Shown here: positions 8,219 through 17,599 of the stretch, piece after piece
Numbering within the stretch: the first letter of the stretch is position 1
How the letters are laid out: each line of letters starts with the position of its first letter
Assembly (NCBI GenBank): GCA_005799265.1
Contig: SYHD01000299.1
Coordinates: 1-49,090, forward strand
DNA length: 49,090 bases
Reading direction: 5' to 3'
DNA from: Planctomycetia bacterium
Lineage (GTDB): Bacteria; Planctomycetota; Planctomycetia; Gemmatales; Gemmataceae
The notes under the pieces: model-generated
What the model was told of the DNA's origin: nothing
The model's input: only the letters and a program-made list of their open reading frames with translations
The model's database searches: none
Translations under genes and position numbers: made by a program

Positions 8219-9667
8219 TTACATCAGAATCTCTCGCACCACCCGCGCCGGCTGATTGTCGGTCAGCGTCATCTGTTGATTATTGTAATGATAAGTCAGC
8301 CGGCGATGATCCAGGCCGAACAAATGCAGGACGGTCGCGTGATAGTCGCAGTGGTTGACGACGTTTTCGACGGCGCGATGGCCGAAGTCGTCGGTGGCAC
8401 CGTAGACGCAGCCGGCTTTCATGCCGCCGCCCGCGAACCACATCGTGAAGCCGTAAGTGTTGTGATCACGGCCGACGTTTGCCTGACCCGCGTCATTCTG
8501 GATGACGGGCAAACGGCCCATCTCGCCGCCCCACGACACGAGCGTCGAATCGAGCAGGCCGCGCGACTTCAGGTCGCGCACCAGGGCGGCTGCGGGCTTG
8601 TCGGTCGCCCGGCACGCGGCGGGCAACGCGGTGAGGATGCGGCCGTGGTGGTCCCAGAATTGATTGCGCGTGAACACTTGCACGAAGCGAACGCCGCGCT
8701 CGACCAGCCGACGCGCGATCAGGCAGCGCGTGCCGTAGTCGGCGGTGACAGGATCGTCGATGCCGTAGAGCCGCTTCGTCGCCGCGGATTCGTTGGCGAT
8801 GTCGAGCGCTTCGCGTGCGGCCGTCTGCATGCGCGCGGCGAGCTGGTAGCTGGCGATGCGGGCTTCGAGATCGTGCTCGCCGGGATGGCGTTCGAGATGG
8901 CCGCGATTCAAGCGTTCGAGATAGTCGAGATAGCGGCCCTGGGCTTCGCCTTGCATGTCGCGCGGCGGATCGAGGTTGAGAATGCGCGGCTCCTGCGGGC
9001 GGACGACCGTGCCCTGGTAGAGAGACGGCAGCCAGCCGTTCGAGAAGTTGCCGACGCCGATGACAGGCAAGCTGTGCGGATCGGTCAGCACGAGATACGC
9101 CGGCAAGTTCTGGCTTTCCGAGCCGAGGCCATAGGTCAGCCAGCTGCCCAGCACAGGCCGGCCAGCCAAAGTGCGGCTCGTATTGAGCGCGTTGATCGAC
9201 TGCCCGTGATTATTGACGCCGGTGTGCATCGAGCGCACGATGGTCAGGTCATCGATGATCTCCGCCAGATGCGGCAACAGCTCGGAAACCTCGATGCCCG
9301 ACTGCCCGTGCGGCCGAAAGCGCCACGGGCTGGCGAGCACCTTGGCGCTCGCTTGAGCCGGGTTGTCGTAGCGGATGACGCCCGGGTAGGTTTGGCCGTC
9401 GTAGCGCGTCATCGCCGGCTTGGGGTCCAAGAGATCGACGTGGCTCGGTCCGCCTTGCATGAAGAGCGAGATCATCGCCTTCGCTTTCGGCGCGTGATGC
9501 GGCGGCTTCGGCGTCAGATCGAAACGGCGCGGCTCCAACTCCGGGCGCGTCGGATCGGCGAGCAACCCCTCTTGATTGAGGAGACACGCCAGAGCGACGC
9601 CGCCGAGGCCCATGGCGCCCGTAGAGAGAAAGTGCCGGCGAGTGAGGCACGCGAGAGTCTTATTCAT
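8219..9667 (-). CDS. DUF1501 (sulfatase-like fold) protein, Tat-exported
   Basis: This 482-residue DUF1501 protein starts with a twin-arginine signal (TRRHFLSTGAMGLGGVA). Family segments are KAKAMISLFMQGGPSHVDLL, GRPVLGSWLTYGLGSESQN, RCLIARRLVERGVRFVQVF, LVSWGGEMGRLP and the C-terminal HATVLHLFGLDHRRLTY. The ATG at 9667 is supported by GGAG 6 nt upstream. It follows the PSD1 gene 9735-12338 on the same strand, the usual planctomycete PSD1-DUF1501 pairing. DUF1501 proteins resemble the alkaline phosphatase/sulfatase superfamily, but their substrate is not established. Confidence 0.93.
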   Translation of the reverse strand: MNKTLACLTRRHFLSTGAMGLGGVALACLLNQEGLLADPTRPELEPRRFDLTPKPPHHAPKAKAMISLFMQGGPSHVDLLDPKPAMTRYDGQTYPGVIRYDNPAQASAKVLASPWRFRPHGQSGIEVSELLPHLAEIIDDLTIVRSMHTGVNNHGQSINALNTSRTLAGRPVLGSWLTYGLGSESQNLPAYLVLTDPHSLPVIGVGNFSNGWLPSLYQGTVVRPQEPRILNLDPPRDMQGEAQGRYLDYLERLNRGHLERHPGEHDLEARIASYQLAARMQTAAREALDIANESAATKRLYGIDDPVTADYGTRCLIARRLVERGVRFVQVFTRNQFWDHHGRILTALPAACRATDKPAAALVRDLKSRGLLDSTLVSWGGEMGRLPVIQNDAGQANVGRDHNTYGFTMWFAGGGMKAGCVYGATDDFGHRAVENVVNHCDYHATVLHLFGLDHRRLTYHYNNQQMTLTDNQPARVVREILM

Positions 9668-9680
9668 GATTTTCTCCGCA

Positions 9681-9732
9681 GAACCTGAAGCGTGAGAAGG
9701 AGAGTGTCTACCTTCGCTCACGCTTCAAGCTC
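9681..9732. repeat. Intergenic inverted repeat, CTGAAGCGTGA family, copy 1
   Basis: The left arm 9681-9700 contains CCTGAAGCGTGAGAAGG and the right arm 9711-9732 contains CCTTCGCTCACGCTTCAAGC. They pair with a 2-nt bulge. The element fills the PSD1-DUF1501 spacer. A related copy is at 35993-36037. Confidence 0.7.
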
Positions 9733-9734
9733 TG

Positions 9735-12338
9735 TTAATCCACGTAGAGAAACTGATTCGCGCTCAGGAGCGCCTGGCAGAAGTTCGCCAGGGCGCGCGT
9801 CTCTGGCTCCGTTTGCTTCGGTTGGGCGCGGAAGGCGGCGGTTTGCGCGGTGATGAAGGTGGCCGCGCCGTCAAGGTCCTTCGCCGCCGGCTCGTTTGCG
9901 AACGCCAAACGCCACGCTAGGACAACCTGTGTGCGAACATCCTTGCCCCCTTCCTTTTGTACTCGCCGCGCGAAGAAATCCGCTTGCTCGTGAATGAAGC
10001 GGCTATTCATCAACAGCAATGATTGAGGCGTCACCGTCGAGCTGTTGCGTATCTCGCAGTTCGGCGTCGGCATGGCGCCGTCGAAGGTTTCGAGCACGCC
10101 GAGCGGACGGGTGCGGCGCGTCTGGATGTAGATGCTGCGGCGGAATTCGTCGCCGCCCAGGGACACGACCTTGCCCGTCGGCCGGCCCGCGGTGTCGGTG
10201 GTATCGACGCCGACAACGACCTGGCCCAACTCGTCGAACATGATCGGCACCGGCGGCCCGAATTGCTTGACGCTCAGCTTGCCGCTGACCGCGAGCACCG
10301 CGTCGCGCATCGCCTCCGCCTCGAGACGACGCACGCTCATGCGGCCCAGCAGGCGATTCTCCGGATCGATCTTCTGCACCGGGGCGGTCCGCGCTGAACT
10401 CTGGCGATAGGCCGTCGAGGTCACGATCAGCTTGTGCAACCGCTTGATTTTCCAGCCGCCGTCTACGAACTCACTCGCCAGCCAATCGAGCAGCTCCGGG
10501 TGCGAGGGGCGTTCGCCCAAGAAGCCGAAATCGCTCGGCGTGTTCACGATGCCTTTGCCGAAGTGGTGCATCCAGACGCGATTGACAAGCACGCGCGCCG
10601 TCAGCGGATGCTTGCCATTGACGAGGCTGCGCGCAAACGCCAGGCGTCGGCCGCTCGATGCGACTGACGGATCGCGATCTGGAATGCTGCCGAGGTTGAA
10701 CGGGCTGAGAATGGTCAAGTGGGCCGGCGCGACCGCGTCCTTGGGTTGCTCGTGATCGCCGCGATCAAAGAGATGCGTCGTGGGGATCTTGCCGGGGATT
10801 TCGGTCAAGGCGCGGATCGATTCGCCGACGGGCTTACTCGCGCGCAGGGCAACCGCTTTCGCCTGGATGCCCTTCAAATCCGCCGCCGCCTTCGAGTCGT
10901 AGAGATACAGCGACCCGGAGGTGACGTTGAGACTCGGATGATCGCGCATCAACTTCTGCTCGGCGGCATTGCGTTTGGCGAGCGGCGTGTTGCGCGACCT
11001 GCGTGCTGCGTCTTGCAGCTCGGCCGGCAGTTTCGCGAGTTCCTTGTTGAATGTCGCCTCGATGTACTCGGCCTCTTTCTTGAGCCGTTCCTGATCGATC
11101 AGCACCGCCTGCGCCTCGATCACGGCTGCTTTGTTCTGGTCCGCTTCGCTGAGCACGAGCACCTCGCGCGCCGCCGGAGCGCGCCAGTTCTTCCAGTCGA
11201 GAGCAGGCTCGAAAACGGCGCGCATACGGTAGTAATCGACCTGCGGAATCGGATCGTAGCGGTGATTGTGGCACTGGGCGCAGTGAGTCGTCAAACCCAG
11301 CAGCGATGTCGAGACGATTTGCAACGTGTCCGCGATCGTCTGATTCGTTGCGAGCTTCAGGTCCACGTCTTTCGAGCCGGTCCCGTCGGGCGCCATGCGC
11401 AGGAAGCCGGTCGCGACCAGTTTGTCGAGATCGGCCGGGTTGAGCTTGTGGAACGGCGGCTTCACCAGTTCGTCGCCGGCGAGCTGTTCGATGACAAACT
11501 GATCGAATGGCTTGTCAGCGTTGAACGAGCGGATCACGTAGTCCCGATAGCGATACGAAGATTTTCGTAAAGCATCCTCGCTGGCGTAGCCTTCCGAATC
11601 CGCGTAGCCCGCGACATCGAGCCAGTGCCGACCCCAGCGTTCGCCGTAGTACGGCGACGCGAGCAAACGATCGACTAGCTTTTCATAAGCGTCCTGCCCT
11701 TTGTCGTTGACGTAATCGTCGACCTCCCCCGGCGTTGGCGGCAGACCGAGCAGATCGAACGACAACCGGCGGATCAACGTGCGCCGATCGGCCTCCGGCG
11801 CGAACGATAGCCCCTTCGCTTCGAGCTTCGCGAGGAGGAACGCGTCGATCGGCGTCCGCAATCCGTCGCTTGCGCGTCCGGCTAACTTGCTGGGGAATGG
11901 GGGGAGGGGGCGCTTGGTCGGTTGAAACGCCCAGAACGCCCGCTCTTCGGCTGTGATCTGAAAGCCGGCCGCAAGTGTCATCGGCTCGGCGTTCAGGGTC
12001 TTGGCCCCCTCGGCGATCCAGCGTTCGATGGTCGCGATCTCGTCCTTCGTCAGCTTGCGTTTGCCCGGCGGCATCACGCCCTTGCGCAGCTTGTCGATGA
12101 GTAGGCTCTTGCCCGCGTCTCCCGGCACAATCGCCGGCCCGTTGTCGCCGCCCTCGACGAGCAGCCGACGTAGCCGCACGTCGAGCAAACCCTTCGGTTT
12201 CTTGGCGTCGCCGTGGCACTCGAAGCAGTGCGCCTTGAGAATGGGCCGCACGTGCGTCTCGAAGGTGATCGCCTGCGCCATCAACGCGGGGGTGCCGAAT
12301 AATACCGCTGCAATGGAAACGAGAACGTGCGTTTTCAT
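9735..12338 (-). CDS. PSD1-type protein: planctomycete cytochrome C, DUF1549 and DUF1553 domains
   Basis: This 867-residue secreted protein has a signal peptide ([21 protein letters not shown]). It is followed by a planctomycete-type cytochrome C domain ([20 protein letters not shown], haem motif [17 protein letters not shown]) with its Met in MPPG. DUF1549 follows ([40 protein letters not shown]) with a second CxxCH ([12 protein letters not shown]). DUF1553 ends the protein ([38 protein letters not shown]). It is predicted periplasmic and involved in redox or polymer breakdown, but the family has no proven activity. It is first in the minus-strand series leading to DUF1501. Confidence 0.94.
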   Translation of the reverse strand: MKTHVLVSIAAVLFGTPALMAQAITFETHVRPILKAHCFECHGDAKKPKGLLDVRLRRLLVEGGDNGPAIVPGDAGKSLLIDKLRKGVMPPGKRKLTKDEIATIERWIAEGAKTLNAEPMTLAAGFQITAEERAFWAFQPTKRPLPPFPSKLAGRASDGLRTPIDAFLLAKLEAKGLSFAPEADRRTLIRRLSFDLLGLPPTPGEVDDYVNDKGQDAYEKLVDRLLASPYYGERWGRHWLDVAGYADSEGYASEDALRKSSYRYRDYVIRSFNADKPFDQFVIEQLAGDELVKPPFHKLNPADLDKLVATGFLRMAPDGTGSKDVDLKLATNQTIADTLQIVSTSLLGLTTHCAQCHNHRYDPIPQVDYYRMRAVFEPALDWKNWRAPAAREVLVLSEADQNKAAVIEAQAVLIDQERLKKEAEYIEATFNKELAKLPAELQDAARRSRNTPLAKRNAAEQKLMRDHPSLNVTSGSLYLYDSKAAADLKGIQAKAVALRASKPVGESIRALTEIPGKIPTTHLFDRGDHEQPKDAVAPAHLTILSPFNLGSIPDRDPSVASSGRRLAFARSLVNGKHPLTARVLVNRVWMHHFGKGIVNTPSDFGFLGERPSHPELLDWLASEFVDGGWKIKRLHKLIVTSTAYRQSSARTAPVQKIDPENRLLGRMSVRRLEAEAMRDAVLAVSGKLSVKQFGPPVPIMFDELGQVVVGVDTTDTAGRPTGKVVSLGGDEFRRSIYIQTRRTRPLGVLETFDGAMPTPNCEIRNSSTVTPQSLLLMNSRFIHEQADFFARRVQKEGGKDVRTQVVLAWRLAFANEPAAKDLDGAATFITAQTAAFRAQPKQTEPETRALANFCQALLSANQFLYVD

Positions 12339-12580
12339 GGCAAACCGCCGAGGCAGGAGGAAAAATGGGCATCGTTTTCAGGAATGGTTAGAGTACCATT
12401 CGGCAGGAGCGGATGCAAGCGACGCGCCGAACACGACAGAAAAAGGGCTCATGGCAAACACGTCTGGGGTCGAAAATAAACCCGTGAGACGGCCACCTTG
12501 CCAAATCGGCATTGGAGACGCAAAGCAATTCTTCGGATAGAATGATCCTTTGCCCTTTTCTTCTCAAGGAGCTTCCTGCG

Positions 12581-12697
12581 ATGATGCGAAAGAAACATCT
12601 GCGAAACGCCGCCAAGCGAAGACGCAAGGCCTATCTTCACCCGTCCCCCTGGAAGCGCAAAAAATGCGGGAAGAAAAACAGGAAATCAAATGTGTAG
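12581..12697 (+). CDS. Small, very basic 38-aa protein (hypothetical)
   Basis: The ORF starts ATGATG at 12581, with AAGGAG 9 nt upstream, and ends TAG at 12697. Seventeen of 38 residues are Lys or Arg, in two clusters (AAKRRRKA and WKRKKCGKKNRK) around a YLHPSP hinge, with a single Cys. The composition suggests nucleic-acid or ribosome binding. I do not recognise the family. Support comes from the ribosome site and the clean ORF just ahead of a DUF1501 gene; chance coding in a repeat-poor spacer cannot be excluded. Confidence 0.45.
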   Translation: MMRKKHLRNAAKRRRKAYLHPSPWKRKKCGKKNRKSNV

Positions 12698-12752
12698 CGG
12701 CCAGGCGGCAATCGGATTCCTCAACCAAGCGAAACTTGAGCAAGGATATCCC

Positions 12753-14138
12753 ATGCATCAACAGATACTCTCGCGCCGTTCGTTTCTACAAATCGGCTAC
12801 TCTGGGCTGCTCGGCATCGGTCTCCCGTCGGTGTTGAGACAACGCGCGCAAGCCGGTTCATCCTCACCCCAGGCCCCTCTCCCTGGGGAAGAGAGGAGAT
12901 CACGCCCGAAATCGGTCATCATCGTCTTCCTCACCGGGGCAGCGAGCCATCTCGATATGTTCGACATGAAGCCCGACGCGCCCGCCGAAATTCGTGGCGA
13001 GTTTCGCCCTACTCGTACGAGCGTCCCCGGCTTGCACGTCTGCGAGCACCTGCCGCGGCTGGCGGCACGAGCCGATAAGTACGCGGTCGTGCGGTCGTTC
13101 TCACATCGCGAGAACAATCACCTCGTCGCAACGCATCACGTGCTGACCGGGCATCCGCAGCCGGGCGCGTTCTTCGACAAGGTCGCCTCCCGCGATGATT
13201 GGCCGAGCTATTCGTCCACCGTCGACTATCTGCGGCCGCGCACGGATGGATTGCCATCAGGCGTCAATGTGCCGACGTTCCTGATGGAAGGCCCGCTGGT
13301 TTGGCCCGGACAGCACGCGGGATTCCTGGGACCGCGGCACGATCCCTGGCAGATTACGCGCGATCCCGGCGCCGCCGACTTCGGCATGGACAGCCTGCGT
13401 CCGGCGGAAGGCATCGACATCGTCCGGCTCGACGATCGCCGCGCACTTTTGCAAGAGGTTGACGCGCAGCAACGTCAGCTCGCCCTCAGCGCTGAGGGCC
13501 GACGCTTGAGCGATCAGCAGCAAGCGGCGTTTTCAATTCTCGCCTCGGGCCGAATTGCCCGCGCCTTCGCGATGGACCAGGAACCGGCGGCCGTGCGCGA
13601 TCGCTATGGCCGGCACCCGTTCGGGCAATCGCTTTTGCTCGCGCGTCGGCTCGTGCAGGCGGGCGTTCCGGTCGTGCAGGCGAACATGGGCATCGTGCAA
13701 AATTGGGACACGCACGCGGACAACTTCGGCAAACTCAAGAACCGCCTCTTGCCTCCGCTTGATCAGGGCGTGTCGGCGTTGCTCGACGATCTGGAGGCAA
13801 CGGGGCTACTGGATGACACGCTGGTGATGATGCTCGGCGAGTTCGGTCGCACGCCGCGCGTGTTCGCAGTCAACGCCACGGCCGTGCCTGGCCGCGACCA
13901 CTGGGCGCCCTGCTTTTTCGGTGTCTTCGCGGGCGCTGGAGTTCGCGGCGGACAGTTGATCGGCAGTTCCGACCGCATCGGAGCGTATCCGTCCACGACG
14001 CCGTTCTCGCCGGACGATATTGGCGCGACGGTGTACCACGTCCTTGGCGTCGATCCGGCAATCGAAGTGCGCGATCGCCAAAATCGCCCGGTCCATCTCA
14101 ACCGCGGCGAAGTGATGCGCGTCCTGTTCGGCAATTGA
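12753..14138 (+). CDS. DUF1501 protein, Tat-exported
   Basis: This 461-residue protein has a twin-arginine signal (SRRSFLQIGYSGLLGIGLP). Family segments are PKSVIIVFLTGAASHLDMFD, HRENNHLVATHHVLTGH, LLARRLVQAGVPVVQ, MLGEFGRTPRVF and ATVYHVLGVDPAIEV. The ATG at 12753 has AAGGA 7 nt upstream. Between the signal and the first beta-strand lies an extra stretch (SSSPQAPLPGEERRSR) encoded by a palindromic repeat. No PSD1 partner is adjacent. This paralogue is shorter and more divergent than the other three in the window. Confidence 0.92.
   Translation: MHQQILSRRSFLQIGYSGLLGIGLPSVLRQRAQAGSSSPQAPLPGEERRSRPKSVIIVFLTGAASHLDMFDMKPDAPAEIRGEFRPTRTSVPGLHVCEHLPRLAARADKYAVVRSFSHRENNHLVATHHVLTGHPQPGAFFDKVASRDDWPSYSSTVDYLRPRTDGLPSGVNVPTFLMEGPLVWPGQHAGFLGPRHDPWQITRDPGAADFGMDSLRPAEGIDIVRLDDRRALLQEVDAQQRQLALSAEGRRLSDQQQAAFSILASGRIARAFAMDQEPAAVRDRYGRHPFGQSLLLARRLVQAGVPVVQANMGIVQNWDTHADNFGKLKNRLLPPLDQGVSALLDDLEATGLLDDTLVMMLGEFGRTPRVFAVNATAVPGRDHWAPCFFGVFAGAGVRGGQLIGSSDRIGAYPSTTPFSPDDIGATVYHVLGVDPAIEVRDRQNRPVHLNRGEVMRVLFGN
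12862..12897. repeat. Palindromic repeat embedded in a DUF1501 gene
   Basis: Overlapping palindromes are visible: CCCCAGG (12867-12873) pairs with CCTGGGG (12882-12888), and CCTCTC pairs with GAGAGG around them. The block encodes the low-complexity insert after the Tat signal. The CACCCC...CCTCTCCC pattern resembles dispersed repeats seen in many GC-rich genomes; this is from memory. Confidence 0.6.
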
Positions 14139-14209
14139 TGGCCGTATTCGCGGCGAGCGAGATAGAATCAAAGGAATGAGAACAGAGACTTGCGCGGAGG
14201 TACTGAATC

Positions 14210-14662
14210 ATGGTCGCGAAAACTCCCGAACCGCTAACGGTCTTGTACGAGGCCGACGAGACCGCGTGGCTCGATGCGATGTCAGAGCTAATCGCCGAAC
14301 GACGGTTGGAGGACCTTGATTACGTTCATCTCGGGGAGTACCTCAAGGACATGGCACGGAGCGATCGACGCAAAGTGGAAAGTCGCTTGGCAATTCTCAT
14401 GATGCATATCCTCAAGTGGCTGCATCAAGAGAACAAACGCACACCTAGCTGGCGCCGCACCATCAGCGCACAACGAATGGAATTGGCTCGTCTGTTCAAG
14501 AGCGGGGCCTTGCGAAAACATGCCGAGAGCGTACTCGCCGAGACGTATGCGGAAGCCGTCGAGTTGGCGGCGGACGAGACGGACTTGCCTGAAGAGACGT
14601 TCCCAGGCGAATGTCCGTGGACCTTGGAGCAACTGCTGTCGGCGGAGGTGTTGGCAGATTAG
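14210..14662 (+). CDS. DUF29 family protein
   Basis: This 150-residue, mostly helical soluble protein has the DUF29 pattern: ETAWLDAMSELIAERRLEDL, DYVHLGEYLKDMARSDRRKV, SRLAILMMHILKWLHQ, and a TLEQLL motif near the C-terminus. DUF29 genes are common in cyanobacteria and planctomycetes, often in accessory regions, and have no known function. It stands alone between the DUF1501 gene and the oxidoreductase gene. Confidence 0.88.
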   Translation: MVAKTPEPLTVLYEADETAWLDAMSELIAERRLEDLDYVHLGEYLKDMARSDRRKVESRLAILMMHILKWLHQENKRTPSWRRTISAQRMELARLFKSGALRKHAESVLAETYAEAVELAADETDLPEETFPGECPWTLEQLLSAEVLAD

Positions 14663-14693
14663 CTTCAGCATGAACAAGTCTCGCGGTAGTTGA

Positions 14694-14723
14694 TTGACGC
14701 CTTCATCCTCAATGTGGTAGTAT
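14694..14723 (+). promoter_or_regulatory. Candidate sigma70-type promoter for the Gfo/Idh gene
   Basis: TTGACG at 14694-14699 and TAGTAT at 14718-14723 are separated by 18 nt. They lie about 60 nt upstream of the ATG at 14785. The match is by eye only. Confidence 0.4.
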
Positions 14724-14784
14724 CAGTCAAGATTCAACTTCATCCCAAGACTCGCGTGACTGCGCCAATGAAAGGACAACCAAC

Positions 14785-16158
14785 ATGAGCAACCAGAAAA
14801 AGAGCGGCGTGTCGCGCCGCGACGCCATCAAGACCGTCGCCGCGGCAGGCGCTCTCGCAGGCGTCGCCATTCCGCAGGTACACGCCGGCGAGAATAACAC
14901 CATCAAGATCGCCCTCGTCGGCTGCGGCGGACGCGGCACCGGCGCGGCCATCGACGCCCTGCGTGCCACCGGCGGCCCCACCCAACTGGTCGCCATGGCC
15001 GACGTCTTCGCCAATCGCCTCGCCTTCAGCCACAACAACCTGACGCGCGAACTTCCCCGGCAAATCGACGTGCCCCCCGAGCGCCGTTTCGTCGGCTTCG
15101 ACGCCTATCGCCGGGCCATGGATACGCTCCGCGCCGGCGACGTCGTCATCATGGCGACTCCGCCTGCGTTTCGCTGGGTGCAATTCACCTACGCCATCGA
15201 GAAACGGCTCAACGTCTTCATGGAGAAGCCAATCTCCGTCGATGGTCCGAGCACGCGCCGCATGCTCGCCCTGGGTGAACAAGCCGCCCGGCACAACCTC
15301 AAGGTCGGCGTCGGCCTGATGTGCCGGCACTGCGACGCCCGCAAGGAACTGGAGCAGCGCATCCGCGACGGCCAGCTGGGCGACCTCACCTTGATGCGCG
15401 CCTACCGCATGCACGGCCCGATCGGCTTCTTCAACTCGCCGCCGAAGCCCGACAACATCAGCCATCTGATGTACCAGGTCCAGCGATTCCACTCGTTCCT
15501 CTGGGCCAGCGGCGGAGCATTCAGCGACTTCTACATCCACAACATCGACGAATGCTCCATGATGAAAAACGCCTGGCCCGTACAAGCTCAAGCGTCCGGC
15601 GGCCGGCACTTCCGCGGCGATTCTCTCGATCAAAACTTCGACACGTACTCGGTGGAATACACCTTCGCCGACGGCGCCAAACTCTTTCTGGAAGGCCGTT
15701 GCGTGATCGGCGCTCACACGCAATTCTCCAGCTTCGCGCACGGGACGCGCGGCAGCGCCGTCATCTCGCAATCGGGGCATCATCCCGCGCGTTGCCGCAT
15801 CTATCGCAATCAGGACATGACGAACGCCGAGAACATTGCCTGGCGTTTCGGCAACCGCGTCAACGCTCCGGAGCCGAACCCGTACCAGCTCGAATGGAAC
15901 CACCTGCTGGACGCGATCCGCAACAACCGGGCGTACAACGAAGTCGCGCGCGGCGCCGAGGCGAGCCTGATCACCGCGATGGGCCGCATGGCCGCGCACA
16001 CGGGCCAGATCATCACGCGCGATCAGATGCTGAACTGCGCCCACGAGTTCGCGCCGACGGTGGACCGCCTGACCAACGACTCGGAGGCTCCCTTGCAACT
16101 TGTCAACGGCAAGTACTTGGTGCCGCAACCGGGTGTCCTGCGCGATCGTGAGTATTGA
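14785..16158 (+). CDS. Tat-exported Gfo/Idh/MocA-family oxidoreductase
   Basis: This 457-residue protein has a twin-arginine signal (SRRDAIKTVAAAGALAGVA), then a Rossmann NAD(P)-binding motif (IKIALVGCGGRGTGAAIDAL). The family EKP motif follows (NVFMEKPISVDG), then a C-terminal oxidoreductase domain with ASGGAFSDFYIHNIDE and YQLEWNHLLDAIRNN. In planctomycetes such exported members are common. They are thought to act on sugars or cyclitols with a tightly bound nicotinamide cofactor; the substrate is unknown here. A candidate promoter lies ~60 nt upstream and a long hairpin follows the stop. Confidence 0.95.
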   Translation: MSNQKKSGVSRRDAIKTVAAAGALAGVAIPQVHAGENNTIKIALVGCGGRGTGAAIDALRATGGPTQLVAMADVFANRLAFSHNNLTRELPRQIDVPPERRFVGFDAYRRAMDTLRAGDVVIMATPPAFRWVQFTYAIEKRLNVFMEKPISVDGPSTRRMLALGEQAARHNLKVGVGLMCRHCDARKELEQRIRDGQLGDLTLMRAYRMHGPIGFFNSPPKPDNISHLMYQVQRFHSFLWASGGAFSDFYIHNIDECSMMKNAWPVQAQASGGRHFRGDSLDQNFDTYSVEYTFADGAKLFLEGRCVIGAHTQFSSFAHGTRGSAVISQSGHHPARCRIYRNQDMTNAENIAWRFGNRVNAPEPNPYQLEWNHLLDAIRNNRAYNEVARGAEASLITAMGRMAAHTGQIITRDQMLNCAHEFAPTVDRLTNDSEAPLQLVNGKYLVPQPGVLRDREY

Positions 16159-16167
16159 TCGAAAGAG

Positions 16168-16243
16168 CCGGGCGGCATGCTTTCAGGGCCTGTTTGCAGG
16201 AAGAGCCTGCAGGCCGCGCTCACCCTGAAAGCATGCGGCGCCC
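16168..16243 (+). terminator. Long hairpin downstream of the Gfo/Idh gene
   Basis: A perfect 14-bp stem (GCATGCTTTCAGGG 16175-16188 with its complement 16223-16236) is extended outwards by CCGGGCG and CGCCCGG with a 2-nt bulge. It encloses a smaller GCAGG/CCTGC hairpin. The hairpin begins 9 nt after the stop codon. There is no U-tract, so it could be a terminator or a mobile palindrome. Confidence 0.5.
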
Positions 16244-16316
16244 GGGTGCGTTCGTCTGTTCAGAGAACCGAAGGCGCCATCTGCGCGCCAAGACAAAAAA
16301 TCCGCCGTATTTGTTC

Positions 16317-16344
16317 TTGACTTCACACATTCTCGTGTTACTTT
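16317..16344 (+). promoter_or_regulatory. Weak candidate promoter upstream of the 11-residue-repeat gene
   Basis: TTGACT (16317-16322) and TACTTT (16339-16344) are spaced by 16 nt in an AT-richer stretch about 55 nt before the ATG at 16400. This is suggestive only. Confidence 0.3.
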
Positions 16345-16399
16345 CATCCAACAGTTCATTTACGCCTCCCGCTTCTTCTTCGCGAAGTGAGGCAAGCTA

Positions 16400-17440
16400 A
16401 TGTTCAAGCCGATCTGCTGGTTTTCTAGGCTCGTGTCCACATGGGGGGGGGCGCATCGACGGCCGATCCGTCGGCGTCGAACTCCGTTTCGTCCCATGCT
16501 TGAACCACTCGAAATTCGCGATTTAATGGCGGCGGGTTTGCTCGCCGTGGATGATGTTCTGCCTACGCCCGTCGTCAAAGGCTCCGCGGTCACCATCGAC
16601 GTTTTGGCCAACGACGTCAGCCCACTCGGAACGCCAACCATTGAGATTCTGACCCAGGGCGCCAAAGGCATTGCCTCGGTCAATCTCGACAACACCGTCG
16701 CTTACCTTGGCAACACCACCGGCACGGATGTGTGGTCGTACAGGATCACGTATGGCACGGATTCCTCCATCGCGTCGGTTTACCTCACCAACATTCCATC
16801 GGCGAGCGAGCTCTACGCGAAGTATCAAACGGACGTCTCGGCCGCAAATCAGGTCTATGCCGATGCGATCACTGAGACGGCGGCCACGCGCCAAGCGGAC
16901 ATTGACGCTGCTCGCGCAACGGCTCAATCCGCCGCTGCCCAACTTTACGCCGCTTACGAAGGCACGGTGACGCAGGCGACACAAGCGTATGTAACGGCAA
17001 TTGCCGATGCCGAGGATGATTACGGGAGCGCCGTAGCGAGTGCCGATGCGGCCTATCAAACGGATACCGACGCGGCCGTGGTTATCTACGACGCCGCCAT
17101 CGCCGCCTCGCAAACCGCGTACGACGATGCGGTGGCTGCCGCGGAACAAGTTTACCAGGCCGGTCTGCTCGCAGCCGATGCCGCCTACGACACGGCGGTC
17201 ACGCCGCTTCAAGCCGCGTTGGCTCTGGCCATTGCCGATGCACAAAACGCCCAGGCCGCGTTCGACAGCGCGGAGGCGGTGCTCAGCGCGACCATCGCCA
17301 CTGCCGCCGCCGAGCTCGACGCAAGCCAGGCGATCGCCCTTGCCGCCTACCAAGCGGCCCAGGAACAGGCCAATCTCGCGCACGCCATCGTTGTGGATCG
17401 CGATGCAGCGAGCTCGTCGAGATGCGATGGTGCAAATTAG
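16400..17440 (+). CDS. Secreted/surface protein with planctomycete LEPLE signal, cadherin-like strand region and 11-residue Ala-Tyr repeats
   Basis: The 346-residue product begins with a basic region and MLEPLEIRDLMAAGLLAVDD (residues ~33-52), the planctomycete N-terminal LEPLE targeting motif. A beta-rich domain follows, starting PVVKGSAVTIDVLANDVSP, as in cadherin/Ig-like repeats. From ~136 the chain is almost pure Ala-rich helix. Tyr sits at 142, 153, 186, 197, 208, 219, 230, 241, 252 and 263, exact multiples of 11. The end (SSSRCDGAN) is abrupt and may be a frameshift or truncation. A run of nine G (16443-16451) lies in codons 15-18. I do not recognise a named family for the helical part. 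Confidence 0.75.
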   Translation: MFKPICWFSRLVSTWGGAHRRPIRRRRTPFRPMLEPLEIRDLMAAGLLAVDDVLPTPVVKGSAVTIDVLANDVSPLGTPTIEILTQGAKGIASVNLDNTVAYLGNTTGTDVWSYRITYGTDSSIASVYLTNIPSASELYAKYQTDVSAANQVYADAITETAATRQADIDAARATAQSAAAQLYAAYEGTVTQATQAYVTAIADAEDDYGSAVASADAAYQTDTDAAVVIYDAAIAASQTAYDDAVAAAEQVYQAGLLAADAAYDTAVTPLQAALALAIADAQNAQAAFDSAEAVLSATIATAAAELDASQAIALAAYQAAQEQANLAHAIVVDRDAASSSRCDGAN

Positions 17441-17599
17441 CGCACAATTGCTACTTCAAAGGATTGAGGCGGCCTTGGACCGATACGCAGCTGCTGAAAG
17501 ATTGCGTCTCCTTCGGACTGAACGTGACGCGCTTGATCCAGTTCCATCGCTACCACCACTACCACAGCCGCGCGACGACAGGTTCCCGCCAATCCGTCC
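17441..17599. other. Gap after the repeat protein; possible degraded 3' coding sequence
   Basis: Two short forward frames continue across this stretch (one from 17422, containing RPWTDTQLLKDCVSFGLN; another containing LQRIEAALDRYAAAERL). Either could be the frameshifted original C-terminus of the upstream gene. Neither has a recognisable domain or start signal, so no gene is called. Confidence 0.35.

Noticed and set aside
8216-9688. 490-codon plus-strand frame opposite the DUF1501 gene
   Set aside because: It is an exact antisense shadow of a recognisable Tat-exported DUF1501 gene and has a composition rich in Arg, Ala and Val without domains.
14740-16128. 462-codon minus-strand frame opposite the Gfo/Idh gene
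   Set aside because: It is an antisense shadow of a clear oxidoreductase with complete Rossmann and EKP motifs.
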